The notes under the pieces: generated by a model
The model's database searches: none
The model's input: the letters and a program-made list of their open reading frames with translations, nothing else
Told to the model about the DNA's origin: nothing
Shown here: positions 33,955-42,468 of the stretch, piece by piece
How positions within the stretch are numbered: the first letter of the stretch is position 1
How the letters are laid out: every line of letters starts with the position of its first letter
Translations under genes and position numbers: made by a program
From: an uncultured Rubritalea sp.
GTDB lineage: Bacteria; Verrucomicrobiota; Verrucomicrobiia; Verrucomicrobiales; Akkermansiaceae
Assembly (NCBI GenBank): GCA_937132085.1
Contig: CAKZNV010000202.1
Span: 1 to 61,955 of the forward strand
Length of the DNA: 61,955 nt
Reading direction: 5' to 3'

Positions 33955-36900
33955 ATGAAAAAATTACTATTACTGGTATCGGTGCTTATCCTCTCACTAT
34001 CTGTGAGTCAGGGTGCTCCGTATGGAGGGGACGGAAAGCCTGTAAGTTTTAAACAGCCAAATGGAAAAAAAATCTCTCTGAGAATGTTCGGAGATGAATT
34101 TTATGCACGCACCGTGACTCTTGATGGCTATACAGTAGTTTATAGTGGCGCAGATAGGACATACTACTACGCACAGACAAATATGCTAGGTGATGAGCTG
34201 ATAGCTACTCAGCTAGTGGTAGGAGTGGATGAGCCTGCTGGGCTCGAAAAGCAGATTAAGTTGACTGCCGAAGCTAGGCAGAAGAAGTGGAGTGAGAAGC
34301 AAAAGAAATTTGATACTGGGCTGAGCAAGCGATGGGCGGAGAAAGTAAAGAAGGCTCAGAGAAGAAGAGAAATCAAGAGGGATATCCAGCTTAGGAAGAC
34401 TCTAGAGCTGGAGAGAGGTCTAAATAATCTAGGTGACGATGCTGCAGACGATGCAGATGCAGCTGCTCTGGCAGCGCCGGATGCAGCACCTGTAAACGGG
34501 AGCAAGGTGGGATTAACTATTTTGGTTCAGTTTCCAGAAGATGTTGATAATGCTGGGAATCCAGCTGTAAATTTCCCTACGACTCAGGCTAAAATTGAGC
34601 GTTACTGTAATGAGTTTGGTTATAATGATGATGGAAATTCAGGCTCTGTGAGAGATTATTTCACAGATCAGTCAGGTGGAGCATTTGATTATACAATGAA
34701 GGTAACTCAAGTGGTAACAATGCCTGAGCCGAGAGGTTATTATAACTGGAGTGACTATCCTGCGAATGCAAACCTCCGAGATAGTGGGCTAGCGGGGAAT
34801 ATGCTGGTTAGGGATGCTATTGCACAGCTAGTGAATGATGGCTATGATTTTTCAGGTCTCACGGTTGAAGGAGGTGAAGTAGTTTCAACGAATTTATTTT
34901 TTGCCGGCAATAGTTCAGGTGTGTGGTCTGAGGGTTTATGGCCTCACAGATGGGGGATGCTGATACTGGATAACCCCATTGTGTCAGTGGATGGAGTTAA
35001 TGTTAGAATTAACGACTACCAGATTACTAATCTCAGTAATGCTGCAGTGAAATTAGGCACATTTGTGCATGAGTCAGGGCATTTGATTACAGGTTTTCCT
35101 GACTTATATGATACCAACTCTGGAAATGGCTCTTCTAGTGGGCTCGGACGTCACTGCTTGATGGCTAGTGGAAACGCAAGTAATGGTCAAAGGACTCCTT
35201 CGCCGATTAATATCTACCTTAAAGATACAGTAGGTTGGGCAAATGTTATTGATATTTTAGCTACTGAATACCATGATGTCACCTTTAATAGTAGTGGGAA
35301 TAATGGCTACAGAATATACAAACCTGGTTCAAATAGCGAATATTTCATTTTTGAGAATAGAGCCTATGATGGAGGAAACGGAGATATATGGGCTCAGTTT
35401 GTGCCTGATAAGGGAATGCTCATCTGGCATATCGATGAAGCAGTTTCAGGAAATCAGAATCAACAGATGACCTCGGCTCAGCACTACAAGGTGTCTTTAG
35501 AGCAACAAGATGGTCAATTTGATCTAGAAAATAATTCTGATACAGGTGACTCAACAGATGCATATGATATCAATAGCGCAGAGTTTAATGATGCGAACAC
35601 ACCGAACGCAAACTGGTGGGATGGTTCAGCGTCTGGCATCAAGGTGAAGGCTAAGAGCGCAGCCGATGGAGGCTCTATGAATGTGGAATTTGGAGAAAAT
35701 CCTCTGTTACTAGTGCAGTCTCCCAATGGAGGTGAATTAGTTGATCCAAATGGTTCTTATGAAATAAAATGGTCTGGTGAAGTAGCGGGAAACGTGAGCA
35801 TTGATCTCTACAAAGCAGGCATGCTTGTGGAGAATTTAGGAACAGCGCTAGGAGTTAATCAATCGTTTATATGGTATGTTAACAATAAATACTACGTTTT
35901 AGGTGATGACTATTCTGTCAAAGTCACAAGTGTTTTGGATCCCGCTAAAACAGATGATAGTGATGGGAGTTTTAGCATTCATGAAGAGCTGTTTCCAGTA
36001 GGTTCTGTGATGCCTGTGGGATGGGTCAAACCTCCATCAGCCAATAAGGGCTGGGTAGTAGCGTCTGATAAAGCCTTTGGAGGTAGTAAGGTTAGCCTTT
36101 CCAATGATGATATAGACGATAACCAAACTGCTGATGTAGAGTATACTGGGGTCTTCGAAGCTGGCATGATCACCTTTCAAGCTGAGGCGTCATCAGAGCT
36201 AGGTTATGATGCTCTCACATTTTATATTGATGATGTGAAGCAGGTGCTCACTTCGGTTAGTTTCTCAGGCCTTAAGAGCTGGACTCTACAGAGTATACCT
36301 ATCACAGCAGGAGAACACACGGTGAGGTGGCGGTATGAGAAGGATGTCAGTGCTAGTAAAAATGATGATAAAGTATGGATAGATGATGTGTTTCTTCCTC
36401 TAGCACCAGTCGTTCCAGTCTTCACTAATCAAGGGCGGTCTTCTGCTAACCTAAGCACTTGCTTTTCTTCGAATGAAATCTGGGATGTTAATTATAAAAA
36501 TAGCTGGAGTGGTAGTGATTCGAATATGAGCATCGTAGCTGACGGTCTAAAGGTAGAAAACCCAACCACTGGTAAAATGTTAGACGGCACCAACTCTACT
36601 AAAGATGGCGGTGTGACGACTTGGTCTTCAGGCAATGATGGTGATTGGACTGTGGAGGCTAGAATCAAGTTCGACGAATGCTCTAATGGCTATGCGTTGT
36701 GGCTGGGCACAGGAACAAAGAGAATTATCGTAGAGATATATGATGATCATACTCAAGACTACGGTGGGGAATCATACAATGTGTCTCATTCATCTAATGA
36801 AGATGGCCAGTTTCACGTGTATAGAGTAGCTCATGATTCTACTAATGAGGTGTATCACGTGTTTAGAGATGGGGTGAGGATTACTCCTGTAGCTGGGGCT

Positions 36901-37422
36901 GTATATGATGCTACTGATAATGATGAGCGATTGCTCTTTGGGGATTATACAAGCAAGATTTTCGGCGATGATTACGATGTAACGATTGACTACATTTGCT
37001 ATGATCAGACCGGTGATTATTTGCCTATAGATTCGGATTTAGATGGAGATGGTATCCCTGACTACTGGGAGTATCTTCATTTTGACGATTTCACGGTTGG
37101 CAAGGTTGACGATGATGCAGACGGTGACGGAGTTACCACGAGCGGTGAGTTCGAGGTGGACAGTGATCCTACTACAGCCGACAATGGGCTAGAGGCTAAA
37201 GTAGAGCCTGAAGCAAATACAAATAACCTAATGGTGATGGTGCCAAGGTCTTCTGTGAATCGTCTATACACACTCTTTGAATCTTCAGATATGGGAGTGA
37301 ATGATCCATGGACTGAGGTCACAGGAGCGATCGATATAGCGGGGAATGGTGGAGACCTAGAGTTCTCTGTGATACCTTCTCTACAGAAGAAGTTTTATAG
37401 AATCAAAGTGAAAGTGCCGTAG
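33955..37422 (+). CDS. Secreted M6-family (immune inhibitor A-like) metalloprotease
   Basis: The 1,155-residue precursor has a signal peptide (cleavage near SQGA-PY) and an N-terminal propeptide-like domain (about 25-100, FYARTVTLDGYTVVY). A Lys/Arg-rich helical linker (about 105-150) and an M6 peptidase domain (about 175-560) follow, with the zinc motif HESGH (His372) and FPDLYDTNS directly behind. Then come a Kre9/KNH-like PNGGE module (about 595-670), a beta-sandwich (about 680-830), a LamG-like domain (about 850-1020), an acidic DLDGDGIPDYWEY repeat and the shared C-terminal module ending FYRIKVKVP. The ATG at 33955 is chosen over an upstream GTG. It likely degrades extracellular protein. 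A longer paralogue lies at 45506. Confidence 0.88.
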   Translation: MKKLLLLVSVLILSLSVSQGAPYGGDGKPVSFKQPNGKKISLRMFGDEFYARTVTLDGYTVVYSGADRTYYYAQTNMLGDELIATQLVVGVDEPAGLEKQIKLTAEARQKKWSEKQKKFDTGLSKRWAEKVKKAQRRREIKRDIQLRKTLELERGLNNLGDDAADDADAAALAAPDAAPVNGSKVGLTILVQFPEDVDNAGNPAVNFPTTQAKIERYCNEFGYNDDGNSGSVRDYFTDQSGGAFDYTMKVTQVVTMPEPRGYYNWSDYPANANLRDSGLAGNMLVRDAIAQLVNDGYDFSGLTVEGGEVVSTNLFFAGNSSGVWSEGLWPHRWGMLILDNPIVSVDGVNVRINDYQITNLSNAAVKLGTFVHESGHLITGFPDLYDTNSGNGSSSGLGRHCLMASGNASNGQRTPSPINIYLKDTVGWANVIDILATEYHDVTFNSSGNNGYRIYKPGSNSEYFIFENRAYDGGNGDIWAQFVPDKGMLIWHIDEAVSGNQNQQMTSAQHYKVSLEQQDGQFDLENNSDTGDSTDAYDINSAEFNDANTPNANWWDGSASGIKVKAKSAADGGSMNVEFGENPLLLVQSPNGGELVDPNGSYEIKWSGEVAGNVSIDLYKAGMLVENLGTALGVNQSFIWYVNNKYYVLGDDYSVKVTSVLDPAKTDDSDGSFSIHEELFPVGSVMPVGWVKPPSANKGWVVASDKAFGGSKVSLSNDDIDDNQTADVEYTGVFEAGMITFQAEASSELGYDALTFYIDDVKQVLTSVSFSGLKSWTLQSIPITAGEHTVRWRYEKDVSASKNDDKVWIDDVFLPLAPVVPVFTNQGRSSANLSTCFSSNEIWDVNYKNSWSGSDSNMSIVADGLKVENPTTGKMLDGTNSTKDGGVTTWSSGNDGDWTVEARIKFDECSNGYALWLGTGTKRIIVEIYDDHTQDYGGESYNVSHSSNEDGQFHVYRVAHDSTNEVYHVFRDGVRITPVAGAVYDATDNDERLLFGDYTSKIFGDDYDVTIDYICYDQTGDYLPIDSDLDGDGIPDYWEYLHFDDFTVGKVDDDADGDGVTTSGEFEVDSDPTTADNGLEAKVEPEANTNNLMVMVPRSSVNRLYTLFESSDMGVNDPWTEVTGAIDIAGNGGDLEFSVIPSLQKKFYRIKVKVP

Positions 37423-37442
37423 TGTTCTACGGTTCTCCTTAG

Positions 37443-37460
37443 CTAGCTATATATAGCTAG
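37443..37460. other. 18-bp perfect palindrome between convergent genes
   Basis: CTAGCTATATATAGCTAG sits between the protease stop and the dapA stop. It is self-complementary without a loop and AT-rich at the centre. It lacks T-tracts, so terminator function is doubtful. Confidence 0.5.
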
Positions 37461-37488
37461 TGGTAGATTGGTATAAATCTGCTGTAAG

Positions 37489-38367
37489 CTATACTAGCTT
37501 GTAGTCTCCGAGAGCTGATTTTAGTCTCTTAATGTTGTCGTCTTCCAGTCTGATGAGTGGAAGGCGGATTTCTTGCTGACAGAGTCCCATGAGGGCTACA
37601 GCTGCTTTGACTGGGACTGGGTTTGTGTCTAGCCCCATGAGTGCGTTCATGAGGTTTTCGTATTCGTCATGGATCGCTTGAGCTTTAGCTACGTCACCTG
37701 CGTTCATTGCTCGGACTAGGTCAGACATTGGTCTAGGGATGACATTTGAGGCCACGGATACGAGGCCAGATGCTCCACGCTTCATGAATTCTACTGTGAG
37801 TGGGTCATCGCCTGAGAGAATTGGGAAGCCGTCCGGTAACGCTGCTTTTAGAGCGTCGACACGGTCTGGATCTCCGCCAGCTTCTTTGATTGATTGAACC
37901 GTTGGACAGTCATTGGCTAGTCTAGCAGCTGTCTCAGGCTCAATGCAGACGACTGATCTACCTGGCACACTATAGAGCATGATTGGGAGATTTGTGCATT
38001 CTGCGATTGCTTTGAAATGCTGATAGAGGCCTTCTTGAGATGGCTTGTTGTAGTAAGGCGTGACCTGGAGAGTGGCGTCTACACCTAGCTTGGCAGCTTC
38101 TGTGGTGAGGTAGATAGCTTCGGTGGTAGAGTTAGCTCCGGTTCCAGCTATGACTAGAATTCTGCCAGCAGCTGCGTCCACTGCGATACGGATGATTTCT
38201 AGGTGCTCGCGTCTGTTGACGGTAGGAGATTCACCTGTAGTTCCTACGGGGACGATGCCTTCTACGCCACCTTCGACTTGTAGTTCGACGAGTTTGCGGA
38301 ATGCGGGTTCATCGATTTTGCCGTCTTTGAATGGAGTGATTATTGCGGTGAAAGTGCCTTGGAACAT
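37489..38367 (-). CDS. dapA: 4-hydroxy-tetrahydrodipicolinate synthase
   Basis: DapA condenses pyruvate with aspartate semialdehyde in lysine and diaminopimelate synthesis. The 292-residue TIM barrel starts at MFQGTFTAIITPF. It has the Thr pair in VGTTGES (Thr43, Thr44), Tyr132 in LYSVPGR and the Schiff-base Lys161 in QSIKEAGGD, so it should be active. A 63-residue upstream extension in the same frame is non-conserved and antisense to the next gene, so I reject it. It is divergent from the GGQ-protein gene and stands alone. Confidence 0.96.
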   Translation of the reverse strand: MFQGTFTAIITPFKDGKIDEPAFRKLVELQVEGGVEGIVPVGTTGESPTVNRREHLEIIRIAVDAAAGRILVIAGTGANSTTEAIYLTTEAAKLGVDATLQVTPYYNKPSQEGLYQHFKAIAECTNLPIMLYSVPGRSVVCIEPETAARLANDCPTVQSIKEAGGDPDRVDALKAALPDGFPILSGDDPLTVEFMKRGASGLVSVASNVIPRPMSDLVRAMNAGDVAKAQAIHDEYENLMNALMGLDTNPVPVKAAVALMGLCQQEIRLPLIRLEDDNIKRLKSALGDYKLV

Positions 38368-38470
38368 AGTAGGGAGTTTTAGTAGGAAAAGCGGACTAGT
38401 CAAGCGAGGATGATGTCGGTAGCGCCAAATAAAATGTGGTAATTCATAAGTAGGTGCATAGAGTGAAACT

Positions 38471-38875
38471 ATGCCTAGCCCAGAAAAATGGAATACTCTC
38501 ACTGCGAGAATGGAGAAGCTGGGGCTACTCCCTGACGATATCACAGAGAAGTTCATTCGTGGCTCTGGTAGTGGTGGTCAGAAGATAAACAAGACTGCTA
38601 GCTGTGTCTATCTGAAGCATGAGCCGTCTGGTATAGAGGTGAAATGTCAGGCTGAACGTTCTAGAGAGTTGAACAGATATATTGCTCGCAAGGAGCTGTG
38701 TGAGAGGTTTCAGGAAATCATTTTGGGGATAAAAACGAAGAGGCAGCAGGCTAGAGAAAAGGTGCGTAGACAAAAACGCCGACGCTCACGACGCTCTAAA
38801 AACCGTATGCTTGATGATAAGTCGAAGCAAAGTGATAAAAAACAGCTAAGAAGAAAGCCGGGTAGCTCAGATTAA
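38471..38875 (+). CDS. GGQ-domain release-factor-like protein
   Basis: This 134-residue protein is built around the release factor catalytic domain: IRGSGSGGQKINKTASCVYLKH, with Gly35-Gly36-Gln37, and ERSRELNRYIARKEL. A strongly basic tail follows (KRQQAREKVRRQKRRRSRRSKN). There is no codon-recognition domain, so it resembles the ArfB/YaeJ and MTRFR (C12orf65) rescue-type hydrolases that release peptides from stalled ribosomes without a stop codon. Which subgroup it belongs to cannot be settled by eye. It lies 104 bases from dapA, divergent, and about 60 bases before glpK. Confidence 0.85.
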   Translation: MPSPEKWNTLTARMEKLGLLPDDITEKFIRGSGSGGQKINKTASCVYLKHEPSGIEVKCQAERSRELNRYIARKELCERFQEIILGIKTKRQQAREKVRRQKRRRSRRSKNRMLDDKSKQSDKKQLRRKPGSSD

Positions 38876-38936
38876 AGTTTGGCATCGTGTGCTATTTGCT
38901 GGCGTTCTGTTGATTTGGTTGTTTAGAGTAGAGCTA

Positions 38937-40412
38937 ATGTCGAAATTTATTTTATCGTTAGACCAAGGGACGTCTAGTTCACGTTCAGTTCTCATAGATC
39001 ATGAGGGTAAGATGGTGGCGGTAAGTAAGAAGGAATTTGCTCAAATTTATCCTAAGCCTGGGATGGTCGAACATGATGCAGAGGCAATCTGGGAGAGCCA
39101 GTCGGGCACGATGTTAGATGTGATGAAGGAGGCTGGGGCGAAGCTCGGAGATATTTCAGCCATAGGGATTTCGAACCAACGAGAGACGGTCGTGGTGTGG
39201 GATAGAGAGACGGGTAAACCTGTCTACAATGCAATCGTATGGCAAGATAGGCGCACCGCAGGTGTATGCCAGCAGTTGATTGACGCGAATGTGGATCAAG
39301 TTATATCTAGTCTAACAGGACTTAGAGCAGATCCTTATTTTTCTGCAACTAAGGTAAGATGGATTCTTGATAATGTCGAGGGAGCGAGAGCGAGGGCTGA
39401 GGCTGGTAAACTCTGTATGGGAACGATCGATAGTTGGCTTGTTTGGAATCTAACAGAAGGTAAAAGGCATCTAACAGATGCAACGAATGCGTGTAGAACT
39501 CTGCTGTATAATATTCATTCAGGACAATGGGATGATGATTTGTTAGAGATGTTTGATATCCCTAAGAGTATGCTTCCTGAGATAGTGGATAGTTCTGGGA
39601 TAGTAGCTCACTGGAAAGGTATTCCCATCGCGGGAGTAGTGGGTGACCAACAAGCATCGCTGTTTGGGCAAGGGTGCTTTGAAGCGGGACAGATCAAGAA
39701 CACTTATGGCACTGGCTGTTTCATGCTGATGAATACAGGTGATAGGATTGTAAGCTCTAAGAACAATCTTCTGACCACTGTGGCGATACAGATGAACGGT
39801 AAGCGGGAGTTTGCGCTAGAAGGATCTATTTTTATGGGAGGAGCCATTTTCAATTGGTTGCGTGATGGCTTAGGTATCGTTAAAGATGTCTATGAATTCG
39901 ATGCACTCGCTAAGTCTGTCGATGACAATGGAGGGGTTGTTTTTGTTCCCGCGTTTACAGGTTTAGGAGCACCGCATTGGGATCCATTTGCTAGAGGTAG
40001 CATCATGGGGATGACGCGAGGAACTACTAAGGCTCATCTATGTAGAGCTGCTCTGGAGGCGGTGAGTTTTCAGTCGGCTGATCTGTTAGAATGTATTGAA
40101 AAAGACGCAGCGACCAAGGTGAATGAGATTCGGGTCGATGGAGGAGCTTCGGTGAGTAAACTGCTGATGAAGATACAAGCTGACCATATGCAGTGTGAAA
40201 TAGTGCGACCTAAGAATTTAGAAACCACATCATTTGGCGCAGCTGCATTAGCAGGTCTTGGTGTCGGAGTCTGGTCTAGCAAGCAGGATATCTCTGCAAT
40301 CTGGGACTTAGATCTACGTTTCAAACCTCAGCCTTGGAACTGCGAGCTAGAGAGACAAAAAGCAGACTGGAACAAGGCGGTTGAAAGAACGAAAAATTGG
40401 AGTAAAGAATGA
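38937..40412 (+). CDS. glpK: Glycerol kinase
   Basis: GlpK phosphorylates glycerol to glycerol 3-phosphate. From ATG 38937 the 491-residue protein begins at FILSLDQGTSSSRSVLID, the FGGY-kinase phosphate loop. It continues with WQDRRTA, GDQQASLFGQ, YGTGCFMLMNTG and DGGASVSKLLMKIQAD, all family signatures. An upstream in-frame start would add 16 hydrophobic residues with no support. glpF and glpD are not nearby. The stop overlaps the next start (ATGA). Confidence 0.96.
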   Translation: MSKFILSLDQGTSSSRSVLIDHEGKMVAVSKKEFAQIYPKPGMVEHDAEAIWESQSGTMLDVMKEAGAKLGDISAIGISNQRETVVVWDRETGKPVYNAIVWQDRRTAGVCQQLIDANVDQVISSLTGLRADPYFSATKVRWILDNVEGARARAEAGKLCMGTIDSWLVWNLTEGKRHLTDATNACRTLLYNIHSGQWDDDLLEMFDIPKSMLPEIVDSSGIVAHWKGIPIAGVVGDQQASLFGQGCFEAGQIKNTYGTGCFMLMNTGDRIVSSKNNLLTTVAIQMNGKREFALEGSIFMGGAIFNWLRDGLGIVKDVYEFDALAKSVDDNGGVVFVPAFTGLGAPHWDPFARGSIMGMTRGTTKAHLCRAALEAVSFQSADLLECIEKDAATKVNEIRVDGGASVSKLLMKIQADHMQCEIVRPKNLETTSFGAAALAGLGVGVWSSKQDISAIWDLDLRFKPQPWNCELERQKADWNKAVERTKNWSKE

Positions 40413-40960
40413 TCGTTGAGCAAAAAGAGGCTCTGAGAAAATCTATGCGTGCTGAGCTCAAGAATTTGTCATCTATAGAGAAGGAAAGTGCCTCTGCTCT
40501 CATCGTGGCCAAGGTGGCAGGTGTGATAAAATCTACTAGCAAGCAGCCTAAGGTGGTGGCTAGTTTTAGCGCTTTAAGTTTTGAGCCTGACTTGGCTGGG
40601 TTACGTTCTGTTCTTCCTGAAGCTGATCTAGTGTATCCACTCTGTGTGGCAGATCAGCAACTGAAATTCTACAGTGTTGATGAACCTAGCAGGCAGCTGA
40701 GAAAAGGTCATTATGGCATCAGCGAGCCTGATCCAGAGCGTTGTGAAGAAGTGATGGTTGATGATATCGATCTCTTTTTAGTGCCGGCATTCGCCTACAC
40801 AAAACATGGTCACAGGCTGGGAAGAGGTGGCGGATATTACGACAGAGTGTTGACGAAGACGAAAGCCAAAAGCCTAGGTGTTATCTTTAAATGTCAGTTG
40901 TTAGAGAGTGTGCCTATTGAAGATCATGACGAAATTATCGATGAAGTGATAGCTCTGTGA
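40409..40960 (+). CDS. 5-formyltetrahydrofolate cyclo-ligase
   Basis: The 183-residue enzyme converts 5-formyl-THF to 5,10-methenyl-THF using ATP (FAU1/YgfA/MTHFS family). Visible motifs are KEALRKSMRAEL at the N-terminus, YPLCVADQQL, KGHYGISEP and the catalytic HRLGRGGGYYDRVL. It is translationally coupled to glpK by a 4-base overlap. This pairing has no obvious metabolic logic. Confidence 0.93.
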   Translation: MIVEQKEALRKSMRAELKNLSSIEKESASALIVAKVAGVIKSTSKQPKVVASFSALSFEPDLAGLRSVLPEADLVYPLCVADQQLKFYSVDEPSRQLRKGHYGISEPDPERCEEVMVDDIDLFLVPAFAYTKHGHRLGRGGGYYDRVLTKTKAKSLGVIFKCQLLESVPIEDHDEIIDEVIAL

Positions 40961-41002
40961 AGAACTGTTAATCTGCTCAAATCTATAAATGACACGGTGA
41001 CA

Positions 41003-41033
41003 CTTTAGTCACTCTTTTATAGTTTGACTAAAG
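41003..41033. promoter_or_regulatory. Inverted repeat upstream of second porin
   Basis: CTTTAGTCA and TGACTAAAG form perfect 9-base arms around 13 AT-rich bases, about 80 bases before the porin start. It is a candidate operator for the porin/phosphatase cluster. It has no T-tract. Confidence 0.5.
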
Positions 41034-41112
41034 TAGTTCTATGGCACAAATGTGCGTTGTCCGATATTTACTCTACTTGTTAGATGATCGGCATCAAAAT
41101 TACTTAATTAAC

Positions 41113-42342
41113 ATGCAAAACAACATAGCAAAAACAATAATCGGAGCTGTAGCCCTCACAGGGACAGCGGTAGCAGGTTCAGCAGTGGCGCCAGTTCAAG
41201 AAGCGGCAAGTCACAGTGGATCATTCTGCGAAACTATTCAGAATATCGGTAAAGTGTATAAGGATTCGACCAATCCATATATCCAAGAAGTTTCTATCTT
41301 CGGAAGATTTCAGGCTCAATATGCTTACCTAGATGGTAACGATCAGAATGGTGACGACTTTAACCAACACTTCGATGAAGCTCGTCGAGTGCGTCTTGGT
41401 GCTAAAGTAAAAGCATTCAACGGGTTTGAATTTAAGGCAAACATTAACCTCGTGAAAGATGACCGTCCAAAAGGTGGTGATCGTGACTGGGGATATGATT
41501 CATTTGATGAAGCTAAGGCTACATATAGCTTTGGTGATCTCATGGGACTCCAAGATGTGAAGGTTTCATACGGACGTCACAAGATTGGTGTTGGATTTGA
41601 AGCACATGAATCTTCTAAGAAAATCAAGACAGTTGAACGTTCAGCTCTCTCTAACACAATTTACGGTCCACGTTACACAGGTCTACTTCTTTCAGGTAAG
41701 CGAGCTGGTGTAGCAGGAACTGTTGGTGTTCTTAGTCTCGATAAGAGCAGGTTTGTAGGTAACTGGGATGCTGGAACAGCAATCTATGCTAGTGCTAGGT
41801 TTGAGGCTCTTCAGGGAACTGTTATTTTAGACGCTTTCTATAATCTCGACTACGGTGATGCTTCTAAAGATCAGATCGGTGTAGGCTATGAGCAGGCATA
41901 TTCAGCTTCTTGGTTAGGTGATGTTCGTGGATGGGATTTTGCTGCTAACGTAGTAGTTGGTGACAAGGGTTCTGATGCAGATGCAGGCGGCGCTGAGCGT
42001 GGTGGTGCATTCTGGGGACTTGTTCTTCAGCCATCTAGATTCCTCATCGAAGACAAGCTTGAGTTCGTAACTCAGTATCAATATCAAGGTTCATCAAGCG
42101 ATGCTGGTATCAGAGCAAACTCACGTTACCTCAGCAGAATCGAAAGCAAGAACGCTTCAGTAGATATCAACAGCCGCCGTGGTGACGCTCACCACAGCAT
42201 CTATGCTGGCCTTAACTACCACTTCTGTGGACACAACAGCAAGATCATGACTGGTATCCAGTATGAGAAGCTCGATACTCCAGCTGGTTCTGACAATGTA
42301 GACGCTACATCACTCTGGGCAGCATACAGATTATACTTCTAG
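41113..42342 (+). CDS. Outer-membrane porin, OprP/OprO-like
   Basis: From the ATG at 41113 the precursor has 409 residues with a signal peptide (MQNNIAKTIIGAVALTGTAV...). A barrel begins at about residue 55 (VSIFGRFQAQYAYLDG) and ends TSLWAAYRLYF. The RRVRLGAKVKAFNGFEFKANINL and VKVSYGRHKIGVGFEAHESS strands match phosphate-selective porin-type families. A Cys near residue 38 is unusual for a porin. A purple-acid-phosphatase-like gene follows, supporting a role in phosphate or organophosphate uptake; this is inferred. Confidence 0.83.
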   Translation: MQNNIAKTIIGAVALTGTAVAGSAVAPVQEAASHSGSFCETIQNIGKVYKDSTNPYIQEVSIFGRFQAQYAYLDGNDQNGDDFNQHFDEARRVRLGAKVKAFNGFEFKANINLVKDDRPKGGDRDWGYDSFDEAKATYSFGDLMGLQDVKVSYGRHKIGVGFEAHESSKKIKTVERSALSNTIYGPRYTGLLLSGKRAGVAGTVGVLSLDKSRFVGNWDAGTAIYASARFEALQGTVILDAFYNLDYGDASKDQIGVGYEQAYSASWLGDVRGWDFAANVVVGDKGSDADAGGAERGGAFWGLVLQPSRFLIEDKLEFVTQYQYQGSSSDAGIRANSRYLSRIESKNASVDINSRRGDAHHSIYAGLNYHFCGHNSKIMTGIQYEKLDTPAGSDNVDATSLWAAYRLYF

Positions 42343-42396
42343 GGCAATAAGGTCTTAAGAGATATACTTTCTGCACAGACTGAAATAAAAATTCAC

Positions 42397-42432
42397 AGCA
42401 CGGTTCCTTTCATTAGGAATCGTGCTTTTTTT
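42397..42432 (+). terminator. Terminator of the porin gene
   Basis: The arms AGCACG-TTCCT and AGGAA-CGTGCT, with one mismatch between, are followed by seven T residues. It lies about 55 bases after the porin stop and separates it from the phosphatase gene. Confidence 0.9.
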
Positions 42433-42468
42433 ATTTGGATTAATAGCATTCCTGTTTTAACTATCTTC

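Noticed and set aside
37489-38556. Long N-terminal extension of DapA
   Set aside because: The extra 63 residues are non-conserved and overlap the divergent GGQ gene; the family N-terminus starts at 38367.
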